A stretch of DNA of 64,000 nucleotides, taken from the NCBI RefSeq assembly GCF_002277025.1, contig NZ_NIWD01000007.1, positions 105,354 to 169,353 on the forward strand, written 5' to 3'. Each line of letters begins with the position of its first letter. Position 1 is the first letter of the stretch. Both the position numbers and the translations under genes were made by a program. The stretch comes from Sphingopyxis sp. GW247-27LB. GTDB lineage: Bacteria > Pseudomonadota > Alphaproteobacteria > Sphingomonadales > Sphingomonadaceae. Below, one piece after another: positions 17,631-27,804 of this stretch. The notes beneath the pieces are model-generated. The model did no database searches. It saw only the letters and a program-made list of their open reading frames with translations, and had not been told where the DNA came from.

Positions 17631-18644
17631 ATGCACGAACTGGCATTTCCCCTTCTCGTCGGCCTGATCCTCCTCGCGCTGGCGTTCGATTTCCTGAACG
17701 GGCTGCACGACGCGGCGAACAGTATCGCGACGGTTGTTGCCACGCGGCTGCTGCGGCCGGTGCAGGCGGTGCTGTTCGCGGCCTTCTTCAACTTCGCCGC
17801 CTATTTCCTGAGCCTCGCCTTTCCCGCGCTACACAAGGTGGCCGAGACGATCGGCGCGGGGCTGATCGACAAGGATCTGGTCACCCCTGCAGTCGTGTTC
17901 GGCGCGCTGGTCGGCGCGATGTTCTGGAACATCGTCACCTGGCTGAAGGGCATCCCTTCGTCGTCGAGCCACGCGCTGGTCGGCGGCATCGTCGGCGCCG
18001 GCGTCGCGCATGCGGGATTCGAGGGTATCCAGTGGTCGGGGCTCAACAAGACAGTCATCGCCATCTTTCTTTCGCCGCTGCTCGGCATGCTGCTATCGAT
18101 GCTGGTGATGCTTGCGAGCAGCTGGGCGCTACGCGGCGCGACCGCGAAGTTCGCCGAGCGGAGCTTTCGCACGCTGCACCTCTTCTCTTCGGCCGCCTAT
18201 TCGCTCAGCCACGGTCTCAACGATGCGCAGAAAACGATGGGGATCATCGCGGTGCTGCTTTATTCGACCGGCTATATGGCCGGCGACTTCCACGTCCCGC
18301 ACTGGGTGGCCTTTTGCTGCTATATCGCGATCGCGCTCGGCACCCTGTCGGGCGGGTGGAAGATCATCGAGACGATGGGCGGACGCATCACCAAGCTGTC
18401 GCACCATCAGGGTTTCGCCGCCTCGACGGGCGGCTCGATCATGGTCTTTACCGCCAGCCTGCTCGGCATCCCCGTATCGACGACGCACACCATCACCGGC
18501 AGCATCATCGGCGCCGGCGTCGCCCGCCGCGCGAGCGCGGTGCGCTGGGGCGTCGCGGGCAATGTCGTCGTAGCCTGGTTCATCACCATCCCGGCGAGCG
18601 CCATCGTCGCGGCGCTCTTCTACTCGCTGACGCGGCTGTTCTGA
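17631..18644 (+). CDS. Inorganic phosphate transporter, PiT family
   Basis: A 337-residue membrane transporter with about ten hydrophobic segments. It carries both PiT signature repeats: GLHDAANSIATVVATRLL at about 24-41 and SLSHGLNDAQKTMG at about 190-203, plus SSSHALVGG and VSTTHTITGSI. It moves phosphate with a cation. It directly follows the NUDIX-DUF47 gene, the usual DUF47-Pit partnership. Low-affinity phosphate uptake tuned by DUF47 is the likely role. Confidence 0.95.
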   Translation: MHELAFPLLVGLILLALAFDFLNGLHDAANSIATVVATRLLRPVQAVLFAAFFNFAAYFLSLAFPALHKVAETIGAGLIDKDLVTPAVVFGALVGAMFWNIVTWLKGIPSSSSHALVGGIVGAGVAHAGFEGIQWSGLNKTVIAIFLSPLLGMLLSMLVMLASSWALRGATAKFAERSFRTLHLFSSAAYSLSHGLNDAQKTMGIIAVLLYSTGYMAGDFHVPHWVAFCCYIAIALGTLSGGWKIIETMGGRITKLSHHQGFAASTGGSIMVFTASLLGIPVSTTHTITGSIIGAGVARRASAVRWGVAGNVVVAWFITIPASAIVAALFYSLTRLF

Positions 18645-18645
18645 C

Positions 18646-20127
18646 CTATTTCGCCGGCCGGTAATCGACGGTTGCCGAACCCGTCATCCGCACCGGCAGA
18701 TAGAGCCCGTTGCCATAGGCCTTGATTTCGCCGGTCTCGAAACCTTCCATGCGGGTGCGGATCAGGAAGGCGCCTTCGCGCCGCTGGTCGACCGCGCGGC
18801 GGATTTTTCCTTCGAGCCCCTCGACGTCGCGGGTGAAATTCTGGGTCAGCGCCTCGGCGATCAGTGTCGTGAAGCCGGGACTCTGTCCCAGCTTGATGAG
18901 CAGGTCGCCGCCGATGCCGTCGGTATCGCCGGTGATGCGGATATCGGTGAAGCGCACCTCGGCCGAGCCTGGTTCGTTGACCGGCACCGCCGTCGCCCAG
19001 ATGCGGCCGTGCGTCGGCACTTGACGGATGCGCTGCGGCTGGGCCTCGACCGACACACCTACCGCGATCCGGCCCCCGGGCGAGCCATAGGCGGTGACCT
19101 TGGTAAAGGCCGCGGTCACCGGGCCGATGCGTGGCAGTTCGAACGGCCGCGTCGATCGCTTGACCAGCGCGCGCAGGATCACGGGTTCGAGTTCGGCATA
19201 GTCGGCGACGACGGGAACGAAGACGTCGAGCCGAGGGGTCAGCTTCCCGCGTTCGAGTCGCGGCAGCGGCGTCGCGGCGGGATCGGCCGGACGGTCGCCG
19301 ACGAAGCTCTCGGTCACCGCCTCGAGCCCGAGGTTGAGCCGGATGCGCCCACCGTCGAGGCTGTAGCCGCCATAGAGGATGCGCTGCGGCGTGACACGCA
19401 TCCACACCGGCGGATTTTCGCGGTTGAGCGCCAGCGTCGTGAAGCTTTGCCGCCAGATGTCGGCCGCCTGGCGTTCGAGGTGAATCTTCGCGATCTCGCG
19501 CGTCACCTCGCGCTCGACGTCGCGCACCACAGGCTTCAGCCGGGCATCGGCCTCGTCGGTGAAGGTGATGCGGCGGCCGAGGAAGTCGATCCCCGGCGCC
19601 TTGGTCCAGCCATAGCCGATCCGGGCTTTGCCTTGCAGGCGCCAGTCGGGGCCGAGTTCGACGCGGATGCGGGCGTGCGCCATCGCCGATCCGGTCGCGG
19701 TCTCGCCCTTCAGCACCCCGCCGACGTCGCGCGCGCTGATCACCGCGTTCAGCGGTACGTCGACGACGATCTCGTCGCCCTCGCCGCGCAGGCGCAGCGT
19801 CCCGCGCGTCACCTTGCCGACGATCGTGCAGGCGACCGGCGGCGTGACCTTCACCCGCTTGCCGAAGACCTTGACCCGCTGCGGCGGCACGCATGCCTTT
19901 TCGCGCCGGTTGATGGTCCACAAGGTGCGCGGCACCGCGCGTTCGAGCGCCACCTTCAGCATCGCCGCGTCGGCGTCGATCGGCACCGCGATCAGCGACA
20001 TCTGCTTCGGAGTGGGGGCGACGTCGGTGGCCTGGGGCGGCGCGACGTCGGCAATGGTCTGGCGCTTGCAGCCCGCGAGCGCCAGACTGGTCAGCAATGC
20101 CGTTGCGAAAATCTTGGAGCCGAGCAT
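18646..20127 (-). CDS. DUF4403 family lipoprotein
   Basis: A 493-residue protein when read from the ATG at 20127. Residues 1-19 make a lipoprotein signal with lipobox LALAGC. The remainder is a long beta-rich DUF4403 sequence with two related halves (for example LDGGRIRLNLGLEAVTES and GRIWATAVPVNEPGSAEVRFTDIRITGDT), consistent with a tandem lipid-binding-like fold. Function is not established. An earlier ATG at 20157 would put ten residues before the signal and is less likely. It is convergent with the Pit gene, with a 1-base gap. Confidence 0.82.
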   Translation of the reverse strand: MLGSKIFATALLTSLALAGCKRQTIADVAPPQATDVAPTPKQMSLIAVPIDADAAMLKVALERAVPRTLWTINRREKACVPPQRVKVFGKRVKVTPPVACTIVGKVTRGTLRLRGEGDEIVVDVPLNAVISARDVGGVLKGETATGSAMAHARIRVELGPDWRLQGKARIGYGWTKAPGIDFLGRRITFTDEADARLKPVVRDVEREVTREIAKIHLERQAADIWRQSFTTLALNRENPPVWMRVTPQRILYGGYSLDGGRIRLNLGLEAVTESFVGDRPADPAATPLPRLERGKLTPRLDVFVPVVADYAELEPVILRALVKRSTRPFELPRIGPVTAAFTKVTAYGSPGGRIAVGVSVEAQPQRIRQVPTHGRIWATAVPVNEPGSAEVRFTDIRITGDTDGIGGDLLIKLGQSPGFTTLIAEALTQNFTRDVEGLEGKIRRAVDQRREGAFLIRTRMEGFETGEIKAYGNGLYLPVRMTGSATVDYRPAK

Positions 20128-20264
20128 GAATCTCCCCGTGCCGCACCATTCTATCATCGAATGGCGCTAAACAAAGCTGCCGATCTGGTGGGAAATCGGG
20201 TTCGGGCTGGACCGCGCCGCCGAACCGGCTAGTCTGGCCCGGCAAGCAGGACGGGGGATTTTGC

Positions 20265-21833
20265 ATGAGGGTAAGGACGGTGCGGCTGGCGCTGCTGACG
20301 GGTCTGCTGGCGCTGCCGGTGGCCGCGATGACGGCTGAAGGCGAGGCGCCGCACCAGCGTCCTGATTTTACCCGGATGACCGACGCCGAGCTGTCCAAAG
20401 CCTATACTGCCGCTGCCGAACGCCGGGAGTCCGACTGGTGCGGTTTCATGCTGCCGCTCTATTCGCAGATGGAAAATCGTGGCAGCTTCAATCCGAACAT
20501 CAAATATTTTCGCGCGCTGACGGAGATGCAATGCGCGCTCACCGAACAGCGCTGGACCGACGCCTACCAGAAGCTGAAATATGTGCAGTCGCAGGGCGGT
20601 ATCGATCTCGGCGAGCTCGCCTTCGTCGATATCGCGGGGCTCGCGGGCGATCGCGCCGCGGCGTCGGCGCACCTGCTCGCCTTTCTGGAAACGCCGGAGG
20701 CCGGGGGGCAGGAGGAGGTTCTGGCGCGCTCGACGGGACAGCTGCTGCGGTCCTATCGCATGGCCAAGGATTTCGACGGTGCTCTGACGCTCATGCGCGC
20801 GCTGCAGGAACCGCAGCGCATCGGAAAATTCAACGAAGACGTCCAAATCTCGTTTCGGTCGGACCTGTTCGCCGCCGAGGTCGAAGCGGGGAATTTCGAG
20901 CGCGCGCGCGAGCAGGTCGAGGGCGTCGGGTCGGCGGATTCGGTGGTTGCGGCGCTCGGCGACCGGCGTTTCGAACCCTTGTGGCCGCAGCTCGAGGCGA
21001 AAGCCGGTCCGCACCTTCACAAGCTGCTCGATGCCGAGCTCGCCCGGGCGATCGCGCGGCAAAAGGCGGAACCCGACAATCTGCGCGCCTTTCAGGAACT
21101 CGCCACCTCCTATTTGCGCAATGCGCGTTTCGAAGATGTCATCACGCTCGTCGACACGCGCCAGCCAGATGATTTTGCGGGCCTGTCCGAAGATATGGGC
21201 TGGGCGCTCAACGCCAAAGTCTACGCCCTCGACGCCCTGGGGCGCCACGACGAGGCTGCCGATATCTTCGATCGGATCGTCGAGCAGCCGTATGACCCAG
21301 CGCAGAGCGGGTGGATGGTCAATTTTGCAATCAACCGCGGGTCGAGGTTCGTCGATCTGGGGCAATATGAAAAGGGTCTCGAGGCGGCCGATTATGCAGG
21401 CCGGATCGCCCACCGGTCGGGTAGCGACTATGCGCGCATGCTTGTCCGTTACGACAAGATTTGCGCCTTGACTGCGCTCGGGCGTGCCGAGGAGGCCAAG
21501 GCCGTGATGGCCGAGGTCGAAGATCATCTGGACGAATCGGTGACGGTGGCGGCTTCGGCATTGCTGTGCGGAGGGGCCGAGGAACGCGCGGCCGAGATCG
21601 TGCGCCGCGAGCTTGGCGATCAATATGGAGCGATGTCGATGGCGACCGCTCTGCAACGGCCCGAGTTCGATTTCTATTATATCCACTCGGTCAGGCCGTC
21701 GCTGGCGCAGCGCATCCGGCCGCGGCCCGACGTCGCCCCGATCTTCGATAAGGTCGCGCGCGATATCCCGCTCGAATTTGCGACCCCGTTCGGAATGCGG
21801 CGCGAGGAGCTGGCAGGGGCGGCGACGCCCTGA
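20265..21833 (+). CDS. Secreted TPR-like repeat protein
   Basis: A 522-residue protein with a signal peptide (residues 1-24). It is otherwise built of helical repeats: LRAFQELATSYLRNARFEDVI, KVYALDALGRHDEAADIFDRI, NRGSRFVDLGQYEKGLEAAD and DKICALTALGRAEEAKAVMAEV match TPR spacing. No enzymatic motif is visible. Such proteins act as periplasmic scaffolds. It is divergent from the DUF4403 gene and convergent with rimO. Partners are unknown. Confidence 0.75.
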   Translation: MRVRTVRLALLTGLLALPVAAMTAEGEAPHQRPDFTRMTDAELSKAYTAAAERRESDWCGFMLPLYSQMENRGSFNPNIKYFRALTEMQCALTEQRWTDAYQKLKYVQSQGGIDLGELAFVDIAGLAGDRAAASAHLLAFLETPEAGGQEEVLARSTGQLLRSYRMAKDFDGALTLMRALQEPQRIGKFNEDVQISFRSDLFAAEVEAGNFERAREQVEGVGSADSVVAALGDRRFEPLWPQLEAKAGPHLHKLLDAELARAIARQKAEPDNLRAFQELATSYLRNARFEDVITLVDTRQPDDFAGLSEDMGWALNAKVYALDALGRHDEAADIFDRIVEQPYDPAQSGWMVNFAINRGSRFVDLGQYEKGLEAADYAGRIAHRSGSDYARMLVRYDKICALTALGRAEEAKAVMAEVEDHLDESVTVAASALLCGGAEERAAEIVRRELGDQYGAMSMATALQRPEFDFYYIHSVRPSLAQRIRPRPDVAPIFDKVARDIPLEFATPFGMRREELAGAATP

Positions 21834-21842
21834 AGCGGCGCC

Positions 21843-23219
21843 TCAGGCGTCGGGCGCGACCGCCCCGAACAGGTCATGCTCGTCGGCATCCTCGACGATG
21901 ACGTCGACGATATCGCCGGCCTTGAGCGTCGCGGCGACGTCGCGGAGGTAGACGTGACCGTCGATCTCGGGGGCGTCGGCCTGGCTGCGGCCGGTGGCGC
22001 CGATGCTGCCCTCTTCGTCGGCTTCGCCGACCTCGTCGATGATCACGGGCAGCGTGCGGCCGATCTTCGCTTCGAGCTTCGCGGCGCTGATCGCGGCGGT
22101 CTTTTCCATGATGCGCTGATAGCGCTCTTCCTTGACCTCCTCGGGCACCGGGTCGGGGAGGGCGTTCGCCTGCGCGCCTGCGACGGGCTCGAAGCGGAAG
22201 GCGCCGACGCGGTCGAGCTGCGCTTCGTCGAGCCAGTCGAGGAGGTAGCGGAAATCCTCCTCGGTCTCGCCGGGGAAGCCGACGACGAAGCTCGACCGGA
22301 TCGCGATGTCGGGGGCGACCTGGCGCCAGCTTTTCAGCCGTTCGAGCACCTTGGCCTCGTTGGCGGGGCGCTTCATGCGCTTGAGGACGCTGGGGCTCGC
22401 GTGCTGGAACGGAATGTCGAGATAGGGGGTCAGCAACCCCTCGGCCATCAGCGGGATGATCGCGTCGACATGGGGGTAAGGGTATACATAGTGGAGGCGC
22501 ACCCACGGGGCGCGGCCTTCGCTGGTGCGGAGTTGGCCGAGTTCGCGCGCGAGGTCGGTCATATGGGCGCGCACTTCGCGGCCGTGCCATTGGCGCGGAT
22601 CGTGACGAATATCGACGCCGTAAGCCGAAGTATCCTGGCTGATCACCAACAATTCCCTCGTCCCCGCGGCGACCAGCTTTTCGGCCTCGCGCAGCACCGC
22701 GTCGATGCGGCGGCTGACCAGTTTTCCGCGAAGATCGGGGATGATGCAGAAGGCGCAGCTGTGGTTGCAGCCTTCGCTGATCTTCAGATAGCTATAGTGC
22801 CGGGGGGTGAGTTTCAGCCCACCTTCGGGCACCAGATCGACGAACGGCCCCTGCGTCGGCGGCGCGGCGTCGTGAACGGCATCAACGACTTGCTCATATT
22901 GATGCGCGCCGGTGACCGCCAGCACCTTCGGGAAGCGGGCGCGGATGACGTCCGCTTCGCTGCCCATGCAGCCGGTGACGATGACGCGGCCGTTCTCGGC
23001 CATCGCCTCGCCGATCGCCTCGAGGCTTTCCTCCTTCGCCGAATCGAGGAAGCCGCAGGTGTTGACCAGAACGACGTCGGCGCCGGCATAGTCGGGCGAC
23101 AGGCCGTACCCGTCGGCGCGCAGCTTGGTCAAAATGCGTTCGCTGTCGACCAGCGCCTTCGGGCAGCCGAGCGACACCATGCCGACTTTCGGCTGGGCGG
23201 GAAGAGTCTTGGTTGTCAT
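21843..23219 (-). CDS. rimO: Ribosomal protein S12 methylthiotransferase RimO
   Basis: A 458-residue radical-SAM methylthiotransferase. The N-terminal UPF0004 domain has the second-cluster cysteines C19, C55 and C84. The radical-SAM triad is C151-x3-C155-x2-C158 in [13 protein letters not shown] domain closes the protein at about 385-450. [12 protein letters not shown] and [19 protein letters not shown] mark it as RimO rather than MiaB. It adds a methylthio group to an Asp of S12. An insertion [20 protein letters not shown] lies in the TRAM region. Confidence 0.95.
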   Translation of the reverse strand: MTTKTLPAQPKVGMVSLGCPKALVDSERILTKLRADGYGLSPDYAGADVVLVNTCGFLDSAKEESLEAIGEAMAENGRVIVTGCMGSEADVIRARFPKVLAVTGAHQYEQVVDAVHDAAPPTQGPFVDLVPEGGLKLTPRHYSYLKISEGCNHSCAFCIIPDLRGKLVSRRIDAVLREAEKLVAAGTRELLVISQDTSAYGVDIRHDPRQWHGREVRAHMTDLARELGQLRTSEGRAPWVRLHYVYPYPHVDAIIPLMAEGLLTPYLDIPFQHASPSVLKRMKRPANEAKVLERLKSWRQVAPDIAIRSSFVVGFPGETEEDFRYLLDWLDEAQLDRVGAFRFEPVAGAQANALPDPVPEEVKEERYQRIMEKTAAISAAKLEAKIGRTLPVIIDEVGEADEEGSIGATGRSQADAPEIDGHVYLRDVAATLKAGDIVDVIVEDADEHDLFGAVAPDA

Positions 23220-23315
23220 GATCGGGCGCGCCTTTAGTCGATTTCGCGGCCCTTGTCACGCGTGGCGCGCGGGGCCATGCAGGTCGCGGGTTCGCAAAGG
23301 AAAGGTGGCGGAACG

Positions 23316-23642
23316 ATGCTGGGTGTGTTGGCGGCGATTTCGGCGGCGGTGGCGGTTGCGGCAGGGGCTTTCGGGGCGCATGGCGCGGCGGGCCAGCAGG
23401 AGGCCGACTGGCTGCGGACCGGCGGGCTCTATCAGCTCATCCACGCGGTCGCCGCGCTCGCGATCATGGGTTTTGCGCGCGGGCCGGCGATCCTGCTGCT
23501 CGCGGGCTCGGCGCTGTTCGCGGTCACCCTCTATGCGATGGCGCTGGGCGGGCCGCGGTGGCTGGGCGCGGTAACGCCGATCGGGGGAACATTGCTGATC
23601 GCCGGGTGGCTGTGGGCCGCCTGGCTGTTCTGGCGCACCTAG
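23316..23642 (+). CDS. DUF423 family membrane protein
   Basis: A 108-residue membrane protein with four hydrophobic segments. It shows the DUF423 hallmarks: AGAFGAHG near residues 17-24, [10 protein letters not shown] near 40, and [14 protein letters not shown] near 87. The family is widespread and uncharacterised (YwdK/YgdD-like). The ATG at 23316 was chosen because it starts the first helix directly. It is divergent from rimO. Its stop codon overlaps the end of the convergent channel gene by 4 bases. Confidence 0.9.
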   Translation: MLGVLAAISAAVAVAAGAFGAHGAAGQQEADWLRTGGLYQLIHAVAALAIMGFARGPAILLLAGSALFAVTLYAMALGGPRWLGAVTPIGGTLLIAGWLWAAWLFWRT

Positions 23643-24694
23643 GACGCGTCCGCCTCGCTGCCTCCGCAGCGAACGACCTCGACCACATGGTCGCCTGGCT
23701 GCAGCCGCTTCGCCTCGTCTTCCCAGAAGCCATAGGGCTTGCCGCCGCGGTAGATGCGCAGGCCGCGGCCGCCGGAAGCGAGCTGGTCGATGCTGCCGCC
23801 GACCTCTTCGCCGCTGATCGCCCGTTCGACGAGCTGGACGCGCCCCGCGATCCCGGCGAGGTCGGCCATATAGTCGGCGACATGCGCGCCCTCGGCCGAT
23901 CCGGCGAGCAGCAGGCCGGTGAAGCTGACCGGGTTGATGACGTTGTTCGCGCCCGCCTGGCGCGCGAGCAGTTCATTGTCCTGCGCGCGGATGACGACGC
24001 TGATCGGGACGTGCGGCGACAGGTGGCGGACGGTCAGCACGATCAGGATCGAGGTGTCGTCGCGCCCGGCCGAAACCAGCACCGACCGCGCCTCCGCGAT
24101 GCGGATATGGATCAGCGTGTCGTCATTCGAGGCGTCGCCCTCCAGCACGTTGCAGCCCATATGCTCGGCGGCATTGATACGCCCGCGCGCCTGGTCGATC
24201 ACGACGATTTGCGCGGGGTCGGTGCCGCGCGCGATGAGTTCCTTGACCGCTTCGCTGCCGCTGATGCCGAAGCCGAGGACGACGATATGGTCGGTGAGCT
24301 TTGCCTGGATGCGGGCCATGCGCCATTTTTCCCATGTGCGTTTGAGGACGAATTGATAGGCGGTGCCGATGAAGATGAAGAGGACGGCGATGCGGATCGG
24401 CGTCACGATCACCGCCTCGATCAATCGCGAGCGGTCGGACACCGGGGTGATGTCGCCGAAGCCCGTCGTGGTCACCGAGATCATGGTGAAATAGACGACG
24501 TCGAGGAAGCTGACATGACCGTCGTAGCTGTCGCGGAGCCCGGCGCGATCGCTCCAGTGGACGAGCACGACGATGGCGATCAGCAGGAAGGCGATGCCCA
24601 GCCGCGTCGCCAGATCGGCCCACACCGGCCAGCGCGTCGCGCGGCGTAGCACCTCGAACTGCCGCTGGACGCTCTTGGTCAATCGCTTCGCCAT
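23639..24694 (-). CDS. Potassium channel family protein with RCK/TrkA-N domain
   Basis: A 351-residue ion channel subunit. Two membrane helices (about 30-48 and 93-115) flank the pore with selectivity filter TTTGFGD at 75-81. The GFG filter fits a K+ or related channel. A TrkA-N/RCK domain begins at [15 protein letters not shown] (about 136-150), with nucleotide-binding Asp in [10 protein letters not shown], and a C-terminal RCK-C-like part ends at [10 protein letters not shown]. It would gate potassium flow at the inner membrane in response to a nucleotide or redox ligand. Confidence 0.9.
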   Translation of the reverse strand: MAKRLTKSVQRQFEVLRRATRWPVWADLATRLGIAFLLIAIVVLVHWSDRAGLRDSYDGHVSFLDVVYFTMISVTTTGFGDITPVSDRSRLIEAVIVTPIRIAVLFIFIGTAYQFVLKRTWEKWRMARIQAKLTDHIVVLGFGISGSEAVKELIARGTDPAQIVVIDQARGRINAAEHMGCNVLEGDASNDDTLIHIRIAEARSVLVSAGRDDTSILIVLTVRHLSPHVPISVVIRAQDNELLARQAGANNVINPVSFTGLLLAGSAEGAHVADYMADLAGIAGRVQLVERAISGEEVGGSIDQLASGGRGLRIYRGGKPYGFWEDEAKRLQPGDHVVEVVRCGGSEADAS

Positions 24695-24771
24695 CGTGTG
24701 GCTATCGTGGAGGCAGTCGCTTCATCGGGTCAACTGCTATTCGATTCGGGCGCGGCTGGAAACGGCGTAGA

Positions 24772-25536
24772 TCAGATCTCGTAGGCGCTGCGCAGCGCCG
24801 CGAGCGACGCGTCGTGGGTGAGGTCGAGCTGGAGCGGGGTGACCGCGATATAGCCGTCGTCGATTGCTTCGAGGTCGCTGTCGTGGCCCAGCGAATGCTC
24901 GATGCCATGCAGCCCGAACCAGTAGTAGGTGTAGCCGCGCGGGTCGGTGCCCTCGACGATCGAGCCGCGATTATAGTCGTGGAAACCCTGGCGGACGACG
25001 CGAATGCCCTTGACCTCGGCGGTCGGGATCGCGGGGAAGTTGATATTGACCATTGTGCGCGGCGCCATCGGGGTCGCGAGCAGCGGGGCGAGCACCTTGG
25101 CGCCCCAGGCCTCGGCCGCTTCGAACGGCACCGTGTCGCCCATGCCTTCGCGCGCATAGACCTGGCTCAGCGCAACCGCCGGGATGCCCGCGAGCGCGCC
25201 CTCGATCGCCGCCGAGACGGTCCCCGAATAAGTGACGTCGTCGCCAAGGTTGGCGCCGCGATTGACGCCCGAGAGGATCAGGTCGGGCCGCTCGGGCATC
25301 AGCTTGCCGATTGCGATCATCACCGAATCGGTGGGCGTGCCGGTGCAGGACCAGCGCCGCTCCCCATGCTGACGCACGCGGACGGGGCGGGAGAGGGTGA
25401 GCGAATGGCCGGCGCCCGACTGTTCCTCGGCGGGCGCGCAAACCCAGATATCGTCGCTGAGCTGGCGCGCGATCGCTTCGAGCACCGCGAAGCCGGGAGC
25501 ATGGTAACCATCGTCGTTGGTGAGGAGGATGCGCAA
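24772..25536 (-). CDS. surE: 5'/3'-nucleotidase SurE
   Basis: A 254-residue enzyme of normal size. The metal site is NDDG at residues 7-10. The Ser and Asn ligands fall in EEQSGAGHS and SGVNRGANLGDDVTYSGTVSAA. It removes phosphate from nucleoside monophosphates. serS lies 20 bases upstream on the same strand, the arrangement common in alphaproteobacteria. The pcm gene that often follows is absent here, and a 77-base gap leads to the K+ channel gene. Confidence 0.96.
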   Translation of the reverse strand: MRILLTNDDGYHAPGFAVLEAIARQLSDDIWVCAPAEEQSGAGHSLTLSRPVRVRQHGERRWSCTGTPTDSVMIAIGKLMPERPDLILSGVNRGANLGDDVTYSGTVSAAIEGALAGIPAVALSQVYAREGMGDTVPFEAAEAWGAKVLAPLLATPMAPRTMVNINFPAIPTAEVKGIRVVRQGFHDYNRGSIVEGTDPRGYTYYWFGLHGIEHSLGHDSDLEAIDDGYIAVTPLQLDLTHDASLAALRSAYEI

Positions 25537-25556
25537 GATTTTCTCTTTCTGCTTCG

Positions 25557-26837
25557 TCAGTCGGTCGGCGCCAGTCTGGTCAGTCCGCCCATATAGGGCA
25601 GCAGCGCCTGCGGAATATCGACGCTGCCGTCGGCTTGCTGATAATTCTCCAATATCGCGACCAGCGTGCGCCCGACCGCGAGACCCGAGCCGTTGAGCGT
25701 GTGGACGAACTCATTGCCTTTCGCACCCTCGCGGCGGAACCGCGTGTTCATGCGCCGCGCCTGGAAGTCGCCGCAGTTCGAGCAGCTCGAAATCTCGCGA
25801 TAGGCGCCCTGTCCCGGCAGCCACACTTCGAGGTCGTAGGTCTTGCGCGCGGCGAAGCCCATGTCGCCGGCGCAGAGCAGCATCTTGCGATAGGGCAGGT
25901 CGAGCGCCTCGAGGATCGCCTCCGCCGCGCACGTCTTGCGTTCGAGTTCGGCGTCGCTGTCTTCGGGACGGACGATCGAAACGAGCTCGACCTTCCAGAA
26001 CTGATGCTGGCGGATATAGCCGCGCGTGTCGCGCCCTGCCGATCCGGCCTCGGAGCGGAAGCAGGGGGTGAGCGCGGTCATGCGGATCGGCAAATCGGCC
26101 TCCGCCAATATTTCTTCGCGCACCGCGTTGGTCAGGCTCATTTCGGAGGTCGAGATCAACCACATCCCATCGGTGGTCTGGAACAGATCCTCGCGGAATT
26201 TGGGAAGCTGGGTCGTCCCGAACGCCGCCTCGTCGCGGACGAGCAGCGGGGTCGCGCATTCGCTGTAACCCGCCTCGTTCGTCTGCTTGTCGAGCATGAA
26301 CTGGCCGAGCGCGCGCTCGAGCCGCGCCATCGGCCCTTTCAAAAAGGCGAAGCGCGCGCCCGACATCTTCGCCGCGGTTTCGAAATCGAGCCCGAGCGCC
26401 GGGGCGAAATCGGCATGCTCCTGCGGCGTGAAATCGAACGCGCGCGGCGTGCCCCAGCGCGAAATCTCGACATTGCCTTCCTCGTCGGCGCCATCGGGCA
26501 CGTCGGCGGCGGGCAGGTTGGGGAGCGCGGCGAGACTGTCGTGCAGCGCGGCGATCCGTTCGCGCTCGGCGGCTTCCTGTTCGGGAAGCGATTGCTTGAG
26601 CGCGGCGACTTCGGCCTTCAACGTCTCGGCGGTGTCCGCGTCGCCTTTGGCCATCGCCTGACCGATCGCCTTCGACGCTTCGTTGCGGCGCGCGAGCGCG
26701 GCCTGCATGTCGGTCTGGAGCGCACGCAGCGACGCGTCGGCCGCGAGAATCTCGGCGGACAGGGGTTCGAGACCGCGGCGTGCGAGGCCGGCGTCGAACG
26801 CTTGCGGGTTTTCGCGGATCAGGCGGATATCGTGCAT
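25557..26837 (-). CDS. serS: Seryl-tRNA synthetase
   Basis: A 426-residue class II synthetase. The N-terminal coiled-coil arm (about 30-100, rich in Ala/Glu/Lys) binds the long variable arm of tRNA-Ser. The catalytic domain shows [14 protein letters not shown], motif 2 [29 protein letters not shown], and motif 3 [19 protein letters not shown]. It starts [15 protein letters not shown], the standard beginning. It is probably the first gene of a serS-surE transcript. Confidence 0.98.
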   Translation of the reverse strand: MHDIRLIRENPQAFDAGLARRGLEPLSAEILAADASLRALQTDMQAALARRNEASKAIGQAMAKGDADTAETLKAEVAALKQSLPEQEAAERERIAALHDSLAALPNLPAADVPDGADEEGNVEISRWGTPRAFDFTPQEHADFAPALGLDFETAAKMSGARFAFLKGPMARLERALGQFMLDKQTNEAGYSECATPLLVRDEAAFGTTQLPKFREDLFQTTDGMWLISTSEMSLTNAVREEILAEADLPIRMTALTPCFRSEAGSAGRDTRGYIRQHQFWKVELVSIVRPEDSDAELERKTCAAEAILEALDLPYRKMLLCAGDMGFAARKTYDLEVWLPGQGAYREISSCSNCGDFQARRMNTRFRREGAKGNEFVHTLNGSGLAVGRTLVAILENYQQADGSVDIPQALLPYMGGLTRLAPTD

Positions 26838-26879
26838 GGCCGCGCTATGGCGGCGCGGCGCGGGCGGTGCAACCCCGAC

Positions 26880-27341
26880 TTACCGCTCCAGCATCTCCGC
26901 CAGTTGGCCGAGCACGGTGCCCCAGCCGTCGCGAAAGCCCATCTCCTCATGCCTGGCGGCGTCCTCGGGGTTCCTGTGGAGGACGCGCGAGGAATAGAGG
27001 GTGCCGCCGTCCTTCGCCTCGAAGGTCAGGATCGCGGTCATCGCGAGCCAGGGCTCGGCGGGTTGCCACCTTTCGGTCATCACGGTGGTGAAGACGAGCC
27101 GTTCGTTCGGTACCGCGTCGAGAAAGCATCCGTCGATATGTGGCTGCCAGTCGCCGCCGCCTTCGCGCATTCGGGTTACGAAGCCGCCACCGGGGCGAAG
27201 GTCGAGCCGGGCCACCTGGCACTCGATCGGCGCGGGGATCCACCATTTTTCGAGCTTTGCGGGATCGCGCCATGCATCCCATACCGCGGCGGGCGGTGCG
27301 GCGATCAGGCGCGAAATGGTGAGTTCGGCGGTGTCGGTCAT
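26880..27341 (-). CDS. SRPBCC/AHSA1 domain protein
   Basis: A 153-residue START-like protein of the Aha1/AHSA1 group: ISRLIAAPPAAVWDAWRDPAKLEKWWIP at the start, then GGGFVTRMREGG and ERLVFTTVMTERWQP. The conserved last part is GFRDGWGTVLGQLAEMLE. Such proteins have a hydrophobic pocket but no known reaction. Its start overlaps the stop of the upstream ArsR gene by 4 bases (ATGA), so the two are translationally coupled, a very common ArsR-AHSA1 pair. Confidence 0.92.
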   Translation of the reverse strand: MTDTAELTISRLIAAPPAAVWDAWRDPAKLEKWWIPAPIECQVARLDLRPGGGFVTRMREGGGDWQPHIDGCFLDAVPNERLVFTTVMTERWQPAEPWLAMTAILTFEAKDGGTLYSSRVLHRNPEDAARHEEMGFRDGWGTVLGQLAEMLER

Positions 27342-27679
27342 ATCTCATGCTCCTGATCGGTCTGCGATTCGATGAAATCGGCGAGCCGGTCGGCGCGGCC
27401 CTGCCAGATGGCGCGTTGGTCGGAGAGCCATGTCTCGGCCGCGCCCAGCCGATCCGCCTCGATGTGACAGGTGCGCACCCGTCCGCGCTTTTCCGACCGG
27501 ATAAGCCCCGCCCCCTCCAGCACCGCGAGATGCTTCAGAAAGGCGGGAAGCCCCATGTCGAAGGGGCCCGCCAGCTGTGTCACCGGCGCCGCGCCCTTCA
27601 GCAGGCGATGGACAACGGCGCGCCGAGTCGGATCGGCGAGCGCGTGGAAGATTCCGTCGAGCGGTTGTTGGTTCACCAT
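27338..27679 (-). CDS. ArsR family transcriptional regulator
   Basis: A 113-residue winged-helix repressor with IFHALADPTRRAVVHRLLKG at about 10-29 and LPAFLKHLAVLEGAGLIRSEKRGR as recognition helix and wing. It lacks the paired cysteines of metal-sensing ArsR proteins, so it belongs to the SdpR/AHSA1-linked group. It is coupled to the AHSA1 gene by a 4-base overlap. A perfect palindrome at 27672-27687 covers its start codon and suggests autorepression. Confidence 0.93.
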   Translation of the reverse strand: MVNQQPLDGIFHALADPTRRAVVHRLLKGAAPVTQLAGPFDMGLPAFLKHLAVLEGAGLIRSEKRGRVRTCHIEADRLGAAETWLSDQRAIWQGRADRLADFIESQTDQEHEI

Positions 27680-27687
27680 ATGGTGAA
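27672..27687. promoter_or_regulatory. 16-bp perfect palindrome over the ArsR start codon
   Basis: The sequence ttcaccatatggtgaa is its own reverse complement and includes the ArsR start codon (27677-27679). The position fits an ArsR autoregulatory operator. Binding is inferred. Confidence 0.6.
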
Positions 27688-27732
27688 TTATAAGGATGGT
27701 TTTCCGTATGGCAAACTAAAATCCGGGGGCCG

Positions 27733-27761
27733 AAAAAAAGGGCCGCTCCGAAGAGCGGCCC
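27733..27761 (-). terminator. Rho-independent terminator of the serine-repeat gene
   Basis: On the minus strand a 9-bp stem gggccgctc/gagcggccc is closed by a ttcg tetraloop and followed by seven T. It lies about 45 bases after the stop of the gene at 27805-28947. Confidence 0.92.
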
Positions 27762-27804
27762 TCGATTGACGGCCCCATGCCCCCCACCGGGCCGCCAGTG
27801 GATG

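Noticed and set aside
25635..27356. Plus-strand frame of 573 codons over serS and the AHSA1 gene
   Set aside because: Antisense to certain genes, composition typical of reverse reading, no domain.
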